Below are positions 1 to 7,764 of a stretch of DNA of 46,575 nt, piece after piece. Every line of letters starts with the position of its first letter. Position 1 is the first letter of the stretch. The stretch is from Candidatus Omnitrophota bacterium (GTDB lineage: Bacteria > Hinthialibacterota > Hinthialibacteria > Hinthialibacterales > Hinthialibacteraceae). The position numbers and the translations under genes are program-made. Below the pieces are notes generated by a model. The model did not search any database. It worked only from the letters and a program-made list of their open reading frames with translations, and was not told the origin of the DNA. The stretch spans positions 1-46,575 of the forward strand of contig QZKN01000184.1 of NCBI GenBank assembly GCA_003598175.1, in the 5' to 3' direction.

Positions 1-1128
1 TTGTTGTGCGGCAGACGTGGGCCGAGTCGGATAGATCGGGGCGGGCGCGGGCCGGGGAGCGGGAATTCCCGCGGGAACGGTCACCGTGCTTCTGCCGCCG
101 GCGTAACTCATGGATTGTTCCGTAATCTGCATGTCTTCTTCGAGTGGACGGAACGGTTTGAGCCCCATCCCCTGAATCACGCCGTGATAGGCGCGAACCG
201 CCTCTTCCGGCGATATTTCGCCGTCAACGATCATGCGTAGGAATTTGATGAAGACCAGTTGATTCTCGGCGTTATTGATTTTTCGCCCGAATAAAGCCAC
301 CTTCGCGCCGTATTTTTGAGATTCGGCGATCAATTTGAAGGCGTCGTACGTGGTACCGGCGGAGCCGCCCAGCACGCCGACGATCAAATGCGAATCGTAA
401 TGCGCCATTTCTTCCATTGCCCGCGGACCGTGATAAACGATTTTGAGGAAAAGCGGATAGCCGCGCTGCGTCACGCCGGCGAGGGCGCGGACGATGTTGT
501 CATTCACGAACTGGCCGATTTTGTCCGCATTGACGGCGTGGGGAACGTTGGGATCGAACACTTCGAGGAAATAGCGGAAATTTTTTTGCTCCGCTTCCAG
601 ACGAAATTCCTTGAAATTCAGCAAGGTTTCCAAATCCCGCTCGAGATCGTTGTTGAAGGTGATGGAATAGAGCCCCAGATTGGCGCCCAATACCCGTTCC
701 TCGGGTGTGCACTCATATTTACCACATTGAATATGATCGATGGTTGCGGTACGGAAGGGCCGGGAGGCCATTGAGTGATAATCCGCGCCGCGAATCACGT
801 GAATATCGGTCGTATCGTTGACCCGTCCGGCGGGAGTCACGTGCGAATTGTCGAATAATCGCTCCTGAATGGTCAGAACTTCGTTGGAGCTGGCCGACAT
901 CAGCATGATGTCGACCAATCCCTGCCGCGTGACTTCGCGCATCATTTCGCGGTATTCCTGAATGCTGCGAAAATTCAATTCGCCATGATGGTATTCCGGC
1001 GAATATTGTCCGCAGGAGAGGATGCCGCGCGCCATATCCGCATCTTTGGCGTCCGCGATGATGAAGGTTTTCGTGTTCGGGTTCGCGTGAATTTCGGCGA
1101 GTTTTTTGTCGAGTGATTTTTCCACCAT
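1..1128 (-). CDS. Aldolase-like TIM-barrel protein (partial, C-terminus beyond window)
   Basis: The reading frame is open from ATG (1126-1128 on the complement) through the left edge, giving at least 376 codons. The N-terminus is MVEKSLDKKLAEIH. Later blocks such as GGSAGTTYDAFKLIAES and GAKVALFGRKINNAEN resemble the last strands of class I aldolases of the DeoC/FbaB type, where a glycine-rich phosphate-binding loop is followed by an ALFGRKI-like strand. I do not see an unambiguous Schiff-base lysine, so the reaction and substrate are unknown. The visible end is a proline/alanine-rich tail (about residues 350-376), unusual for a compact barrel. The gene is divergent from the TPR gene. A candidate promoter lies about 120 bases upstream. 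I am confident that it is a gene and only moderately confident of the fold. Confidence 0.75.
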   Translation of the reverse strand, partial: MVEKSLDKKLAEIHANPNTKTFIIADAKDADMARGILSCGQYSPEYHHGELNFRSIQEYREMMREVTRQGLVDIMLMSASSNEVLTIQERLFDNSHVTPAGRVNDTTDIHVIRGADYHSMASRPFRTATIDHIQCGKYECTPEERVLGANLGLYSITFNNDLERDLETLLNFKEFRLEAEQKNFRYFLEVFDPNVPHAVNADKIGQFVNDNIVRALAGVTQRGYPLFLKIVYHGPRAMEEMAHYDSHLIVGVLGGSAGTTYDAFKLIAESQKYGAKVALFGRKINNAENQLVFIKFLRMIVDGEISPEEAVRAYHGVIQGMGLKPFRPLEEDMQITEQSMSYAGGRSTVTVPAGIPAPRPAPAPIYPTRPTSAAQQ

Positions 1129-1569
1129 GTTTCTTTGTCTCGTGTTGATTTCATAGGATTTGTGAACGATGATGTTCCGGTTTTTTCACCGCCCTTCGAA
1201 TGGTTTTCAGGAATTGCGGCGTCAAAACAATAGAAAATCGGCATTAAGAACTATACTACGTGAACAGCCGGTTTTGCAAGACTTGCCGCTGGGAAGTCGT
1301 GTAACTTCACTGGTTGTTTTTGTGGCAGTTGGAATAGGAATTCACTCATTCTTTCTTGATTACGGGAAAAAAGAATTATAATTCCACTTGCGTTGCAGGA
1401 ACCTGTGAGAGTTGGCGATTTATCTTGTTCCTGGTTTTTTGTTCATGCTCACGCTACTTTTTATTATGAAATCACCGTCATGAATCGTTACTTGACGGTC
1501 AATTTTATCGTACCCAAATGAAAACCATGTAATTTGCAGCAATTCTCAAATGCAGGCGGAGAGGTGGAT
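1129..1569. other. Divergent intergenic region
   Basis: This 441-base spacer separates two divergent genes. Besides the minus-strand promoter candidate, it holds a perfect 7-bp inverted repeat, ACCGTCA (1474-1480) and TGACGGT (1493-1499), with a 12-base spacer. This sits just upstream of the TPR gene and could be an operator. I see no RNA gene and no convincing small ORF. Confidence 0.5.
1250..1279 (-). promoter_or_regulatory. Candidate sigma-70 promoter for the aldolase-like gene
   Basis: On the minus strand TTGCAA (1274-1279) and TATAGT (1250-1255) are separated by 18 bases. The -10 box is about 120 bases upstream of the minus-strand ATG. Both boxes match four or five of six consensus positions. 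Confidence 0.4.
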
Positions 1570-3123
1570 ATGAATTTTTTTCGAATCAATCGGTTGCGTC
1601 CCGGTGTGTTGATCGGAATAGCGGTCATCGTGTTGGTCTGGATTTCAATGGCAATCCCATCGCTTTGGGATCGGTGGTGGTTTCATTGGTATAATGATCA
1701 AGTTCAAGCGCGGTTTCATGCAGAAGCCCAAAACATCAATCCTCTGGCGCAAGGATTCGGTTCCGTCGAATCTCATATTCATTTTCAGGACCTGTTGATC
1801 AGGGCCGGAAATCGAAGTGAGGCGGAACAGGCGTATCGTCTGCTTGCCCAAAAAAATCCGGAAGATGCAACGGCTGTGGCCCTCTATGCGCGTATTCTGT
1901 CCGATGCGAAACAGAAAGAAGAACTTCTTAAAAAAGCCGCAAACCTTGGGCCAACGAATTCAGCCGTTTTGTACACACGCATCGAAACCTTGTTGCGGGA
2001 AGGCCGCGTCCGCGAAGCGCGTTCCGATTGCGATCATCTGCGGGAGGGAGATTGGTTGAAACCATCTCTCGCTGCGCAAACCGCGTGGCTTGCCGGCGAG
2101 CGGGAAAAAGCGGTTGAATTTTTCAAAATAGCGCTCGACTATGAGAATGCGCCTCTTTCCATCGCGGTATCCTGCGCAAAATTCCTAAGTGAGGAAAAGA
2201 CGGATGAGGAACCTCGGATCAATCCATTTTCATCGCGCCATGAAAACGACATTCGCCGCGATCCGCTTGCGGAAGCGTATTGGATTTCGTTATTCGAAGA
2301 CGGTGTGTCCGGCGCCATCGAATTTTTGTCGCCGGAAACGCTTTATTGTCCTGATTCCCTGGTCATTCTGGCGCGCGCCGCGATGCGCGAGGAAGAATAC
2401 ATGACGGCGTCGTGGCTGCTGCGGCGCGCGTTGCGCATTCAATCCGATCACTTGCCTGCTTACGTGTATCGCGGGATCCTGGCGTTGGAGGAAGGGGACA
2501 AACGGAGAGCCAATGCCATCTTTTCTTTGGGACTGAACCAAGCAAGCGGCAAATATAACAGCGAATTTCATCATCGTTTCGGTTTGTTGTTGCTGAAAGA
2601 GGGACAAGCCGATTATGCCATGCCGCATTTGAATAAAGCGTTGGGAAATCCGACGAACGATTTTCAAATCCTGAAAATACGGGCAATGGCGTTATTGGCC
2701 TCCGGTCAGATTCAGCCGGCAATGGAGACTCTCGAACAAGCGAAAGAAATGCGGCCGAACGATAAAGAAATATTGAATGCGCTCGGGGAAGCCGCCGTCG
2801 CCTGTCAGGATCATACAAAAGCCATACGCGCGTATGCGGATCTCCTGAATCTCGATTTCGAAGACATGCACGCCCGCGACAATTTGGCCATTCTTATCGC
2901 CAAAACGGGAGGAATCAATCATGCCATCGGTTTGTTCGAAGCCTATTTGCAACAACATCCGAACAGCGGGCATTCCTACGTGAAAGTGGCGGAAATCTAT
3001 GCAATCAAAGGCGCCAAAGAACACGCCGCGCAAATTCTGAGGCAAGTATTGCAGCAAAAACCCGATCTCAAGGATCGCGAGGAAGTGGAAACCGCATTAC
3101 AGAAACTGGAGGAATCGTCGTAA
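1570..3123 (+). CDS. Membrane-anchored tetratricopeptide (TPR) repeat protein
   Basis: This protein of 517 residues has one hydrophobic segment near the N-terminus (about residues 10-32, PGVLIGIAVIVLVWISMAIP) that should anchor it in the inner membrane. It is followed by a long array of helical pairs with TPR signatures, for example AEQAYRLLAQKNPEDATAVA, AYVYRGILALEEGDKRRANA and PHLNKALGNPT, and the last repeat ends near residue 510. I chose ATG 1570 because GGAGAGGTGG lies directly upstream; a TTG at 1534 in the same frame would add 12 residues without a ribosome site. TPR proteins of this layout usually act as scaffolds for envelope assembly or polysaccharide machinery. Nothing here shows the partner. 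The gene stands alone, with repeat-rich DNA after it. Confidence 0.8.
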   Translation: MNFFRINRLRPGVLIGIAVIVLVWISMAIPSLWDRWWFHWYNDQVQARFHAEAQNINPLAQGFGSVESHIHFQDLLIRAGNRSEAEQAYRLLAQKNPEDATAVALYARILSDAKQKEELLKKAANLGPTNSAVLYTRIETLLREGRVREARSDCDHLREGDWLKPSLAAQTAWLAGEREKAVEFFKIALDYENAPLSIAVSCAKFLSEEKTDEEPRINPFSSRHENDIRRDPLAEAYWISLFEDGVSGAIEFLSPETLYCPDSLVILARAAMREEEYMTASWLLRRALRIQSDHLPAYVYRGILALEEGDKRRANAIFSLGLNQASGKYNSEFHHRFGLLLLKEGQADYAMPHLNKALGNPTNDFQILKIRAMALLASGQIQPAMETLEQAKEMRPNDKEILNALGEAAVACQDHTKAIRAYADLLNLDFEDMHARDNLAILIAKTGGINHAIGLFEAYLQQHPNSGHSYVKVAEIYAIKGAKEHAAQILRQVLQQKPDLKDREEVETALQKLEESS

Positions 3124-3251
3124 TCCTAATCGGCTTTTTCAATGAATTTGAAATTGACAAGTTTGCCATTTATGACGCGGCGGCAACAAGGATGATTAAA
3201 TTTTGAAACTGGCACATACTATGGTATTAATCTGTAATCTACCACCATATA

Positions 3252-3279
3252 TTGTGCAGACAGGATGTCCGCACCACAA
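3252..3279. repeat. Short imperfect palindromic repeat unit
   Basis: An imperfect inverted repeat opens with TTGTGCAGACAGGATGTCC and closes with GCACCACAA. It belongs to the same family as the units at 3424-3472 and 22318-22404 (core GGA-TGTCC-GTCCG). Confidence 0.5.
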
Positions 3280-3321
3280 TTTTTCATATAAACCCACATG
3301 ACCAATTGGTCACAACGAACG

Positions 3322-3379
3322 ATGAAAATAGACCGCGTAGGGGCGGTTCGCGAACCGCCCCTACGCGGTCTATTTTCAT
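3322..3379. repeat. Perfect 58-base palindrome (dispersed repeat family A)
   Basis: Two 29-base arms are exact reverse complements with no loop. The arm begins ATGAAAATAGACCGCG and the centre is GGGGCGGTTCGCGAACCGCC. The core recurs at 27296-27331 and, degraded, at 12564-12619. It lies in a gap with no coding function. It could form a cruciform or an RNA hairpin acting as a bidirectional terminator. Confidence 0.85.
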
Positions 3380-3423
3380 ATGAACCGACATGATCGGTGA
3401 TTACAATGAACGAAGAAAATCTT

Positions 3424-3472
3424 TGTAGTGCGGACCTCCGGTCTGCACTTGCGGGCAGGATGCCCGCGCTCC
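3424..3472. repeat. Dispersed repeat family B unit
   Basis: Two adjacent imperfect palindromes: TGTAGTGCGGACCTCCGGTC followed by GCACTTGCGGGCAGGATGCC and CGCGCTCC. Relatives occur at 11904-11956, 12668-12752, 22318-22404 and 44244-44336. Confidence 0.6.
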
Positions 3473-3658
3473 AATATATTGTATAAATTGTCAAATCAGC
3501 AACTTCTTTCCTGAAACACGACTCACCAAAATCGCATTCGGAACTACCTATTTGACTCAAGTCTATTGATCTTTCGATCCGGACATTCTTTAATCGGGAT
3601 AGATAAGGATATCAGTCTTACTTTTTGTATATTCTGTTGAGAAATGGGGGAAATGATC

Positions 3659-5368
3659 ATGAGCGGCTCGAAATGTCGAATTGTAATCGTGGGCGGCGTG
3701 GCGTGTGGTCCGAAAGCGGCGGCGCGATCGCGGCGGCGCGATCCGAATGCGGAAATCATCCTGATCGAACGAGGAAAACTTTTATCGTACGCCGGCTGCG
3801 GTCTTCCCTATTTCGTCGGGGGCGCTGTGCCGGAATTAGACGGATTAAGGCAGACAACGTACGGCCAGATTCGCGACGAAGATTATTTTCGGGATGTAAA
3901 AAACATCGACGTGCGCCTTTGCACGGAAGCGGTGGAAATCGATCGGTGTGAGAAAAAAGTGCATCTTCGCCAGATCGAGGGAGGAGCGATGTCGAGCGTT
4001 TCCTATGATCGGCTGGTTTTGGCGACCGGTTCGCGGCCGGTGATTCCGCCGATCGCGGGCATTGATTTGGAGGGCGTTTTCAATGTGCATGCGCCGGCGG
4101 ACGCCGAACAAATTCGCCGGCGAATTGACGCCGATGAAGTGAATCACGCGGTGATCATCGGCGCGGGATTGATCGGGCTGGAAATGTGCGAGTCCTTGTT
4201 CAATCACGCGGTGGACGCCACGGTTTTGGAGATGAAAGAGCATGCTCTTCCCGCTTTCCTCGATTTCGAAATGGCAGCCTATTTTCAAAAAGAACTGGTT
4301 CGTGATGGAATCGAATTAGCTACCGGTCAACGTGTGCTGCGCCTGGAAGGGGATGGACGCGTTTCAAAAGTGATCACGCAGGATAAAGAAATCGAAACCG
4401 ATATGGTGATTCTGGCGGCCGGCGTTCGACCGAATGTGGATTTGGCGCGGGCCGCGGGCCTGGCCATCGGCGAAACCGGCGCGATTGCGGTGAACGAATA
4501 TTTGCAAACCAACGATCCGGATATTTACGCGGGAGGAGATTGCGTGGAATGCGTCGATCAGGTCTCCGGCGTAAAAGTATATGCCCCGTTGGGCTCCACC
4601 GCCAATCGCCATGGGCGGGTGATCGGCGACAATCTGACCGGCGGCAGAGAAACGTTCGCGGGGATTGTGGGAACCACAGTCTTCAAAACATTGAATTTGA
4701 ATATCGGAAAAACCGGGATCACGGAAAAGCGGGCGAGAGAATTGGGATATGACGTGGTCACTTCGATCACTCCCTGCCTCGATCACGCCCATTTTTATCC
4801 GGGGGGGAAAGAATTTCTCTTAAAATTGACGGCGGATCGCGGGGACGGGCGTTTATTGGGCGCTCAATTGATCGGTCCGGGCGACGTGACCAAACGAGTC
4901 GATATTCTGGCGACGGCGCTTCGATTCCGCGCTACCCTGCGGGATGTGGCGGGATTGGATTTGGGCTACTCGCCGCCTTTTTCGCAGGCGATGGATGGCG
5001 TGATTCACGCGGCGAACAGCACCCGCAATCGATTGGATGGAATGCTTTCGGCCTTGACGCCGCCGGAAGCGCGTGAACGGCTGGCGCGTGGAAACGGAAT
5101 GATTCTTTTGGATGTGCGGGAAGCGAAGGAAGTGGAAAAGAATCCGATGCGCGATCAACGCGCCGTGAATATTCCTTTAAGCGAGCTGCGCCGAAGAATG
5201 CACGAATTGCCGCAGGATGCGGAGATTCTATGCATTTGCCAGGTGGGGATTCGCGGATATGAAGCCGGCGTCATCCTGCAAGGAAACGGTTTTGGGAATG
5301 TGAAATATCTCGATGGCGGAATGAGGGTATGGCCGTTTGTAATGGCAGGCGTTGAATCGCCGGAATGA
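3659..5368 (+). CDS. CoA-disulfide/CoA-persulfide reductase with C-terminal rhodanese domain
   Basis: A flavoprotein of 569 residues. It opens with an FAD-binding fold (VIVGGVACG, residues 9-17), carries the family's redox cysteine in YAGCGLPYF (Cys47), and has a second dinucleotide fold for NAD(P)H (AVIIGAGLIGLE, about residue 165). The C-terminal ~100 residues form a rhodanese domain with active loop CQVGIR (Cys527, Gly530, Arg532). This fusion is the CoADR-RHD type, known to reduce CoA disulfide or CoA persulfide with NAD(P)H and to release sulfide. Placed just upstream of the dsr block, it could feed or drain sulfane sulfur. ATG 3659 has GGGGGA seven bases upstream; ATG 3644 and 3653 are in-frame alternatives. 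All key residues seen are intact. Confidence 0.9.
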   Translation: MSGSKCRIVIVGGVACGPKAAARSRRRDPNAEIILIERGKLLSYAGCGLPYFVGGAVPELDGLRQTTYGQIRDEDYFRDVKNIDVRLCTEAVEIDRCEKKVHLRQIEGGAMSSVSYDRLVLATGSRPVIPPIAGIDLEGVFNVHAPADAEQIRRRIDADEVNHAVIIGAGLIGLEMCESLFNHAVDATVLEMKEHALPAFLDFEMAAYFQKELVRDGIELATGQRVLRLEGDGRVSKVITQDKEIETDMVILAAGVRPNVDLARAAGLAIGETGAIAVNEYLQTNDPDIYAGGDCVECVDQVSGVKVYAPLGSTANRHGRVIGDNLTGGRETFAGIVGTTVFKTLNLNIGKTGITEKRARELGYDVVTSITPCLDHAHFYPGGKEFLLKLTADRGDGRLLGAQLIGPGDVTKRVDILATALRFRATLRDVAGLDLGYSPPFSQAMDGVIHAANSTRNRLDGMLSALTPPEARERLARGNGMILLDVREAKEVEKNPMRDQRAVNIPLSELRRRMHELPQDAEILCICQVGIRGYEAGVILQGNGFGNVKYLDGGMRVWPFVMAGVESPE

Positions 5369-5772
5369 ACGAGAGTTGGTTAAAAATGTGGGGTTTTAGT
5401 TATTTAATGAGCTAAGTCCGTTGACAATAAATTGGCGCTGATGGTATGATATCGGTGAGAGAGTTAGCGCGAAAAATGCGGTGTTCTTGTTTGTAAAATT
5501 AATAAATTAAGTAGTTTGCGATGATCATGATAGATGGATATTCAGAAAAAATCATCATTGGAACCGATGAAAGTGATCGCTGGAAGGGTGTCAGGAAATA
5601 GGAAGACATTGCTGGATATTTATCTATCAAGATGTCCGTAATCAAAAAAACTTTATGGTAAGCAAGAAGCCGGACAGAGCTTTTCCAGAGTATCATCATG
5701 TGAAGTACGATCATTCGGCTAAAGGCTGGAGAGCCGATTCAAAATAATAGTAGAAGGTAGCAGGCATAGAAT
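5369..5772. other. Leader region before the dsr block
   Basis: 404 bases with no coding signal. It contains the strong promoter annotated at 5421-5450, leaving a leader of over 300 bases, and a small hairpin (TCGGCT 5715-5720 with AGCCGA 5732-5737) just before the first gene. I do not recognise a riboswitch class. Confidence 0.5.
5421..5450 (+). promoter_or_regulatory. Strong sigma-70-type promoter of the dsr block
   Basis: A perfect TTGACA (5421-5426) and TATGAT (5445-5450) are separated by 18 bases. No gene reads through here, and the next start is at 5773. This is the best vegetative promoter candidate in the window. Confidence 0.65.
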
Positions 5773-7458
5773 ATGGCAAAGGTTGTAAAAAAAGCAAAGA
5801 AAAAGTTGGGAACCGGCGGTTTCAGTTCCCAGTCGAAGGGAAAAGTGGTATCGGATCTTCGGCCGGAATTTGTTCCCAAGACCCCTCCTTGCATGGCGGC
5901 ATGTCCCAACAATACCAATATTCGTGAAATCGTGACGACGATCGCACAGGCGGAAAAGAAAGGCATTTCTCACGAAGAGTCTTTTCAAAAAGCGTGGGAT
6001 TTACTGCTCGAAAAAAATCCCCTGCCGGCGGTTTGCGGGCGGGTTTGTCCTCATCCGTGCGAGACGGACTGCAACCGCACGCACAAGGACGGCGCTGTGA
6101 GCATCAATAATATCGAGCGGTTCGTCGGCGATTGGGCAATCGAGAAAGACTTGAAAGTTAAAAAACTGACCGATGAAACCCGATCCGAAAAAATTGCCAT
6201 CGTCGGCGCCGGTCCCGCCGGACTTTCCTGCGCCTATCAGCTGGCTCGGCAGGGATACCCGGTCACGATTTTCGAAGCGTTCCCCAAAGCGGGAGGGATG
6301 TTGCGGTATGGGATTCCCGAATACCGTCTGCCGCGTGATATTTTGGACAAAGAGATAGATCGTATCGTGGATTTGGGCGTGGATCTGAAGTGCAACACAT
6401 CCATCGGTCGTGATATGACGATGGATGATTTACGTAAAGAATATAGCGTGATTTTCGTCGGAATCGGGGCGCACAAGGGCCTAGCGTTGAATATTCCCGG
6501 CGAGGACGCGCCGAATGTATACACCGGCGCTGGTTTTCTGCACCGCGTGAACACCGGCGAAAAGATCGAAGTCGGCGATAAGGTGATCGTGATCGGCGGC
6601 GGGGACAGCGCCATCGACGCGGCGCGCGTGTCCAAGCGCTTGGGCGCGGATGTCACCATTTTGTATCGCCGGACAGTGAAAGAAATGCCCGCCATCGAAC
6701 ACGAAATCACGGAAGCGCAAAAAGAAAATATCAAGATGGAATTTCTGGCCGCCCCGATTGAGTTCATGATGGACGGTAACGGCCGCGCCAGCGGGATGAA
6801 GTGTATCCGCATGGAACTTAAGGAAGCGGACAGCAGCGGCCGGCCGCGTCCCGTCCCGATTGAAGGGAGTGAGTTTGAGGTTCCGGCGACGACGGTGATC
6901 GCGGCGATCAGCCAGGAGCCGGACTTTGCCGGTTTCGAAAACCTGCGCGAAGGACGGGATTGGATCAGGACCGACGAACACGGTTTGACGAAAGAGGAAA
7001 ATATTTTTGCCGGCGGCGATGCATTGGCGTTGGGTCTGGTCACGATGGCGATTCATCACGGACGGCGCGCCGCGGAGTTGATTCATTGCAATTTGCGGGG
7101 GATCACGCCCGAACCCGAACTCAAACTGCCGATTATTACGCATGACAAGATGAAACTTGATTTTTATGAGGCGAAAGAACGCCATGAAACACGGGCGGCG
7201 CCGCCGGAAGAACGAATGAAAAATCCGTGGGGCGAAGTCCAGGCGGGGTTGACGCAGGAGGAAGCGATCGAGGAAGCCATACGCTGCATGAGTTGTGCGT
7301 CGTGTTTCGATTGTGGAACCTGTTGGAAGTTCTGTCAGGACAACGCGATTGTAAAACCTATGTTTCCCTTGGAACCCTATAAATTTAAGATGGAGTTTTG
7401 CCAGGGATGCAAGAAATGCGCCGAGGAATGCCCGTGCGGATATATCGAAATGCATTGA
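5773..7458 (+). CDS. dsrL: DsrL-type iron-sulfur flavoprotein, NAD(P)H oxidoreductase
   Basis: A protein of 561 residues related to the small subunit of glutamate synthase. An N-terminal cysteine-rich segment (Cys40, Cys44, then CGRVCPHPCETDC around residues 88-100) should hold Fe-S clusters. The FAD site is AIVGAGPAGLSCAY and the NAD(P)H site VIVIGGGDSAIDAAR. The C-terminus adds a ferredoxin-like part with CMSCASCFDCGTC and CQGCKKCAEECPCG. This layout matches DsrL, which links NAD(P)H to DsrAB in sulfur oxidisers and, as DsrL-2 forms, in some reducers. Its place directly ahead of dsrA supports that role, but the same architecture occurs in other GltD-like oxidoreductases, so the subtype needs a tree. 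No strong ribosome site is visible before ATG 5773. Confidence 0.8.
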   Translation: MAKVVKKAKKKLGTGGFSSQSKGKVVSDLRPEFVPKTPPCMAACPNNTNIREIVTTIAQAEKKGISHEESFQKAWDLLLEKNPLPAVCGRVCPHPCETDCNRTHKDGAVSINNIERFVGDWAIEKDLKVKKLTDETRSEKIAIVGAGPAGLSCAYQLARQGYPVTIFEAFPKAGGMLRYGIPEYRLPRDILDKEIDRIVDLGVDLKCNTSIGRDMTMDDLRKEYSVIFVGIGAHKGLALNIPGEDAPNVYTGAGFLHRVNTGEKIEVGDKVIVIGGGDSAIDAARVSKRLGADVTILYRRTVKEMPAIEHEITEAQKENIKMEFLAAPIEFMMDGNGRASGMKCIRMELKEADSSGRPRPVPIEGSEFEVPATTVIAAISQEPDFAGFENLREGRDWIRTDEHGLTKEENIFAGGDALALGLVTMAIHHGRRAAELIHCNLRGITPEPELKLPIITHDKMKLDFYEAKERHETRAAPPEERMKNPWGEVQAGLTQEEAIEEAIRCMSCASCFDCGTCWKFCQDNAIVKPMFPLEPYKFKMEFCQGCKKCAEECPCGYIEMH

Positions 7459-7764
7459 AAATCCATTTCAACTTGTTTGATTTGTATCCATGAGGCGGGA
7501 AATACATTCTTGCGGTTTTGTTGATGAAGGAAATAGATGCTTTTCGCCGCAAACAACCCTATGAGGAGTCTCCCGAGACGGCGGCGGGAAGAGAGCGTAT
7601 GTTTTGGTTGGTTTTTAATGATGCTTTTCTGGCAATGACAAACCGTTCGGCGTCATTGCCGCTGTTCGCTCGCGTTTGGAATTCTCGGGAAAAATAATAA
7701 CGAATGCGTGAATCGTTTACGGTTTCAACCGTTAAAAAAAACAACAAGGGAGGATTGCATCAAC
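7459..7764. other. dsrL-dsrA intergenic region with inverted repeats
   Basis: 306 bases with no gene. It holds a perfect 9-bp inverted repeat with a 12-base spacer (7631-7660) and a compact palindrome ACGGTTTCAACCGT (7719-7732), followed by an A-rich tract and the dsrA ribosome site. An in-frame ATG at 7708 would extend dsrA, but the ribosome site favours 7765. Confidence 0.5.
7631..7660. promoter_or_regulatory. Inverted repeat upstream of dsrA, possible operator or hairpin
   Basis: GGCAATGAC (7631-7639) and GTCATTGCC (7652-7660) are exact reverse complements, with centres 21 bases apart (two DNA turns). This spacing suits a dimeric regulator. It lacks a T-tract, so a terminator is less likely. 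Confidence 0.4.

Larger units (their letters stand above)
3124..3658. other. Repeat-rich intergenic region
   Basis: This 535-base gap contains no believable gene. Short reading frames here translate the dispersed repeats (peptides such as RRGGSRTAPTR and SAGILPAS), a known sign of palindromic intergenic repeats rather than coding sequence. Three repeat units are annotated separately. Confidence 0.7.

Noticed and set aside
316..774. A plus-strand frame of 152 codons
   Set aside because: It is antisense to the continuous aldolase-like frame, which has clear conserved blocks and a better start.
3252..3472. A possible CRISPR array in the repeat-rich gap
   Set aside because: The repeats are palindromic, unequal in length, irregularly spaced and found singly elsewhere. 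There are no regular spacers and no cas genes.
3219..3560. A minus-strand frame containing RRGGSRTAPTR and SAGILPAS
   Set aside because: These peptides are the usual false translations of dispersed palindromic repeats, not protein-coding sequence.
5451..5772. A possible riboswitch in the long leader of the dsr block
   Set aside because: Only a weak 6-bp hairpin is visible, and no conserved motif of a known class was recognised.
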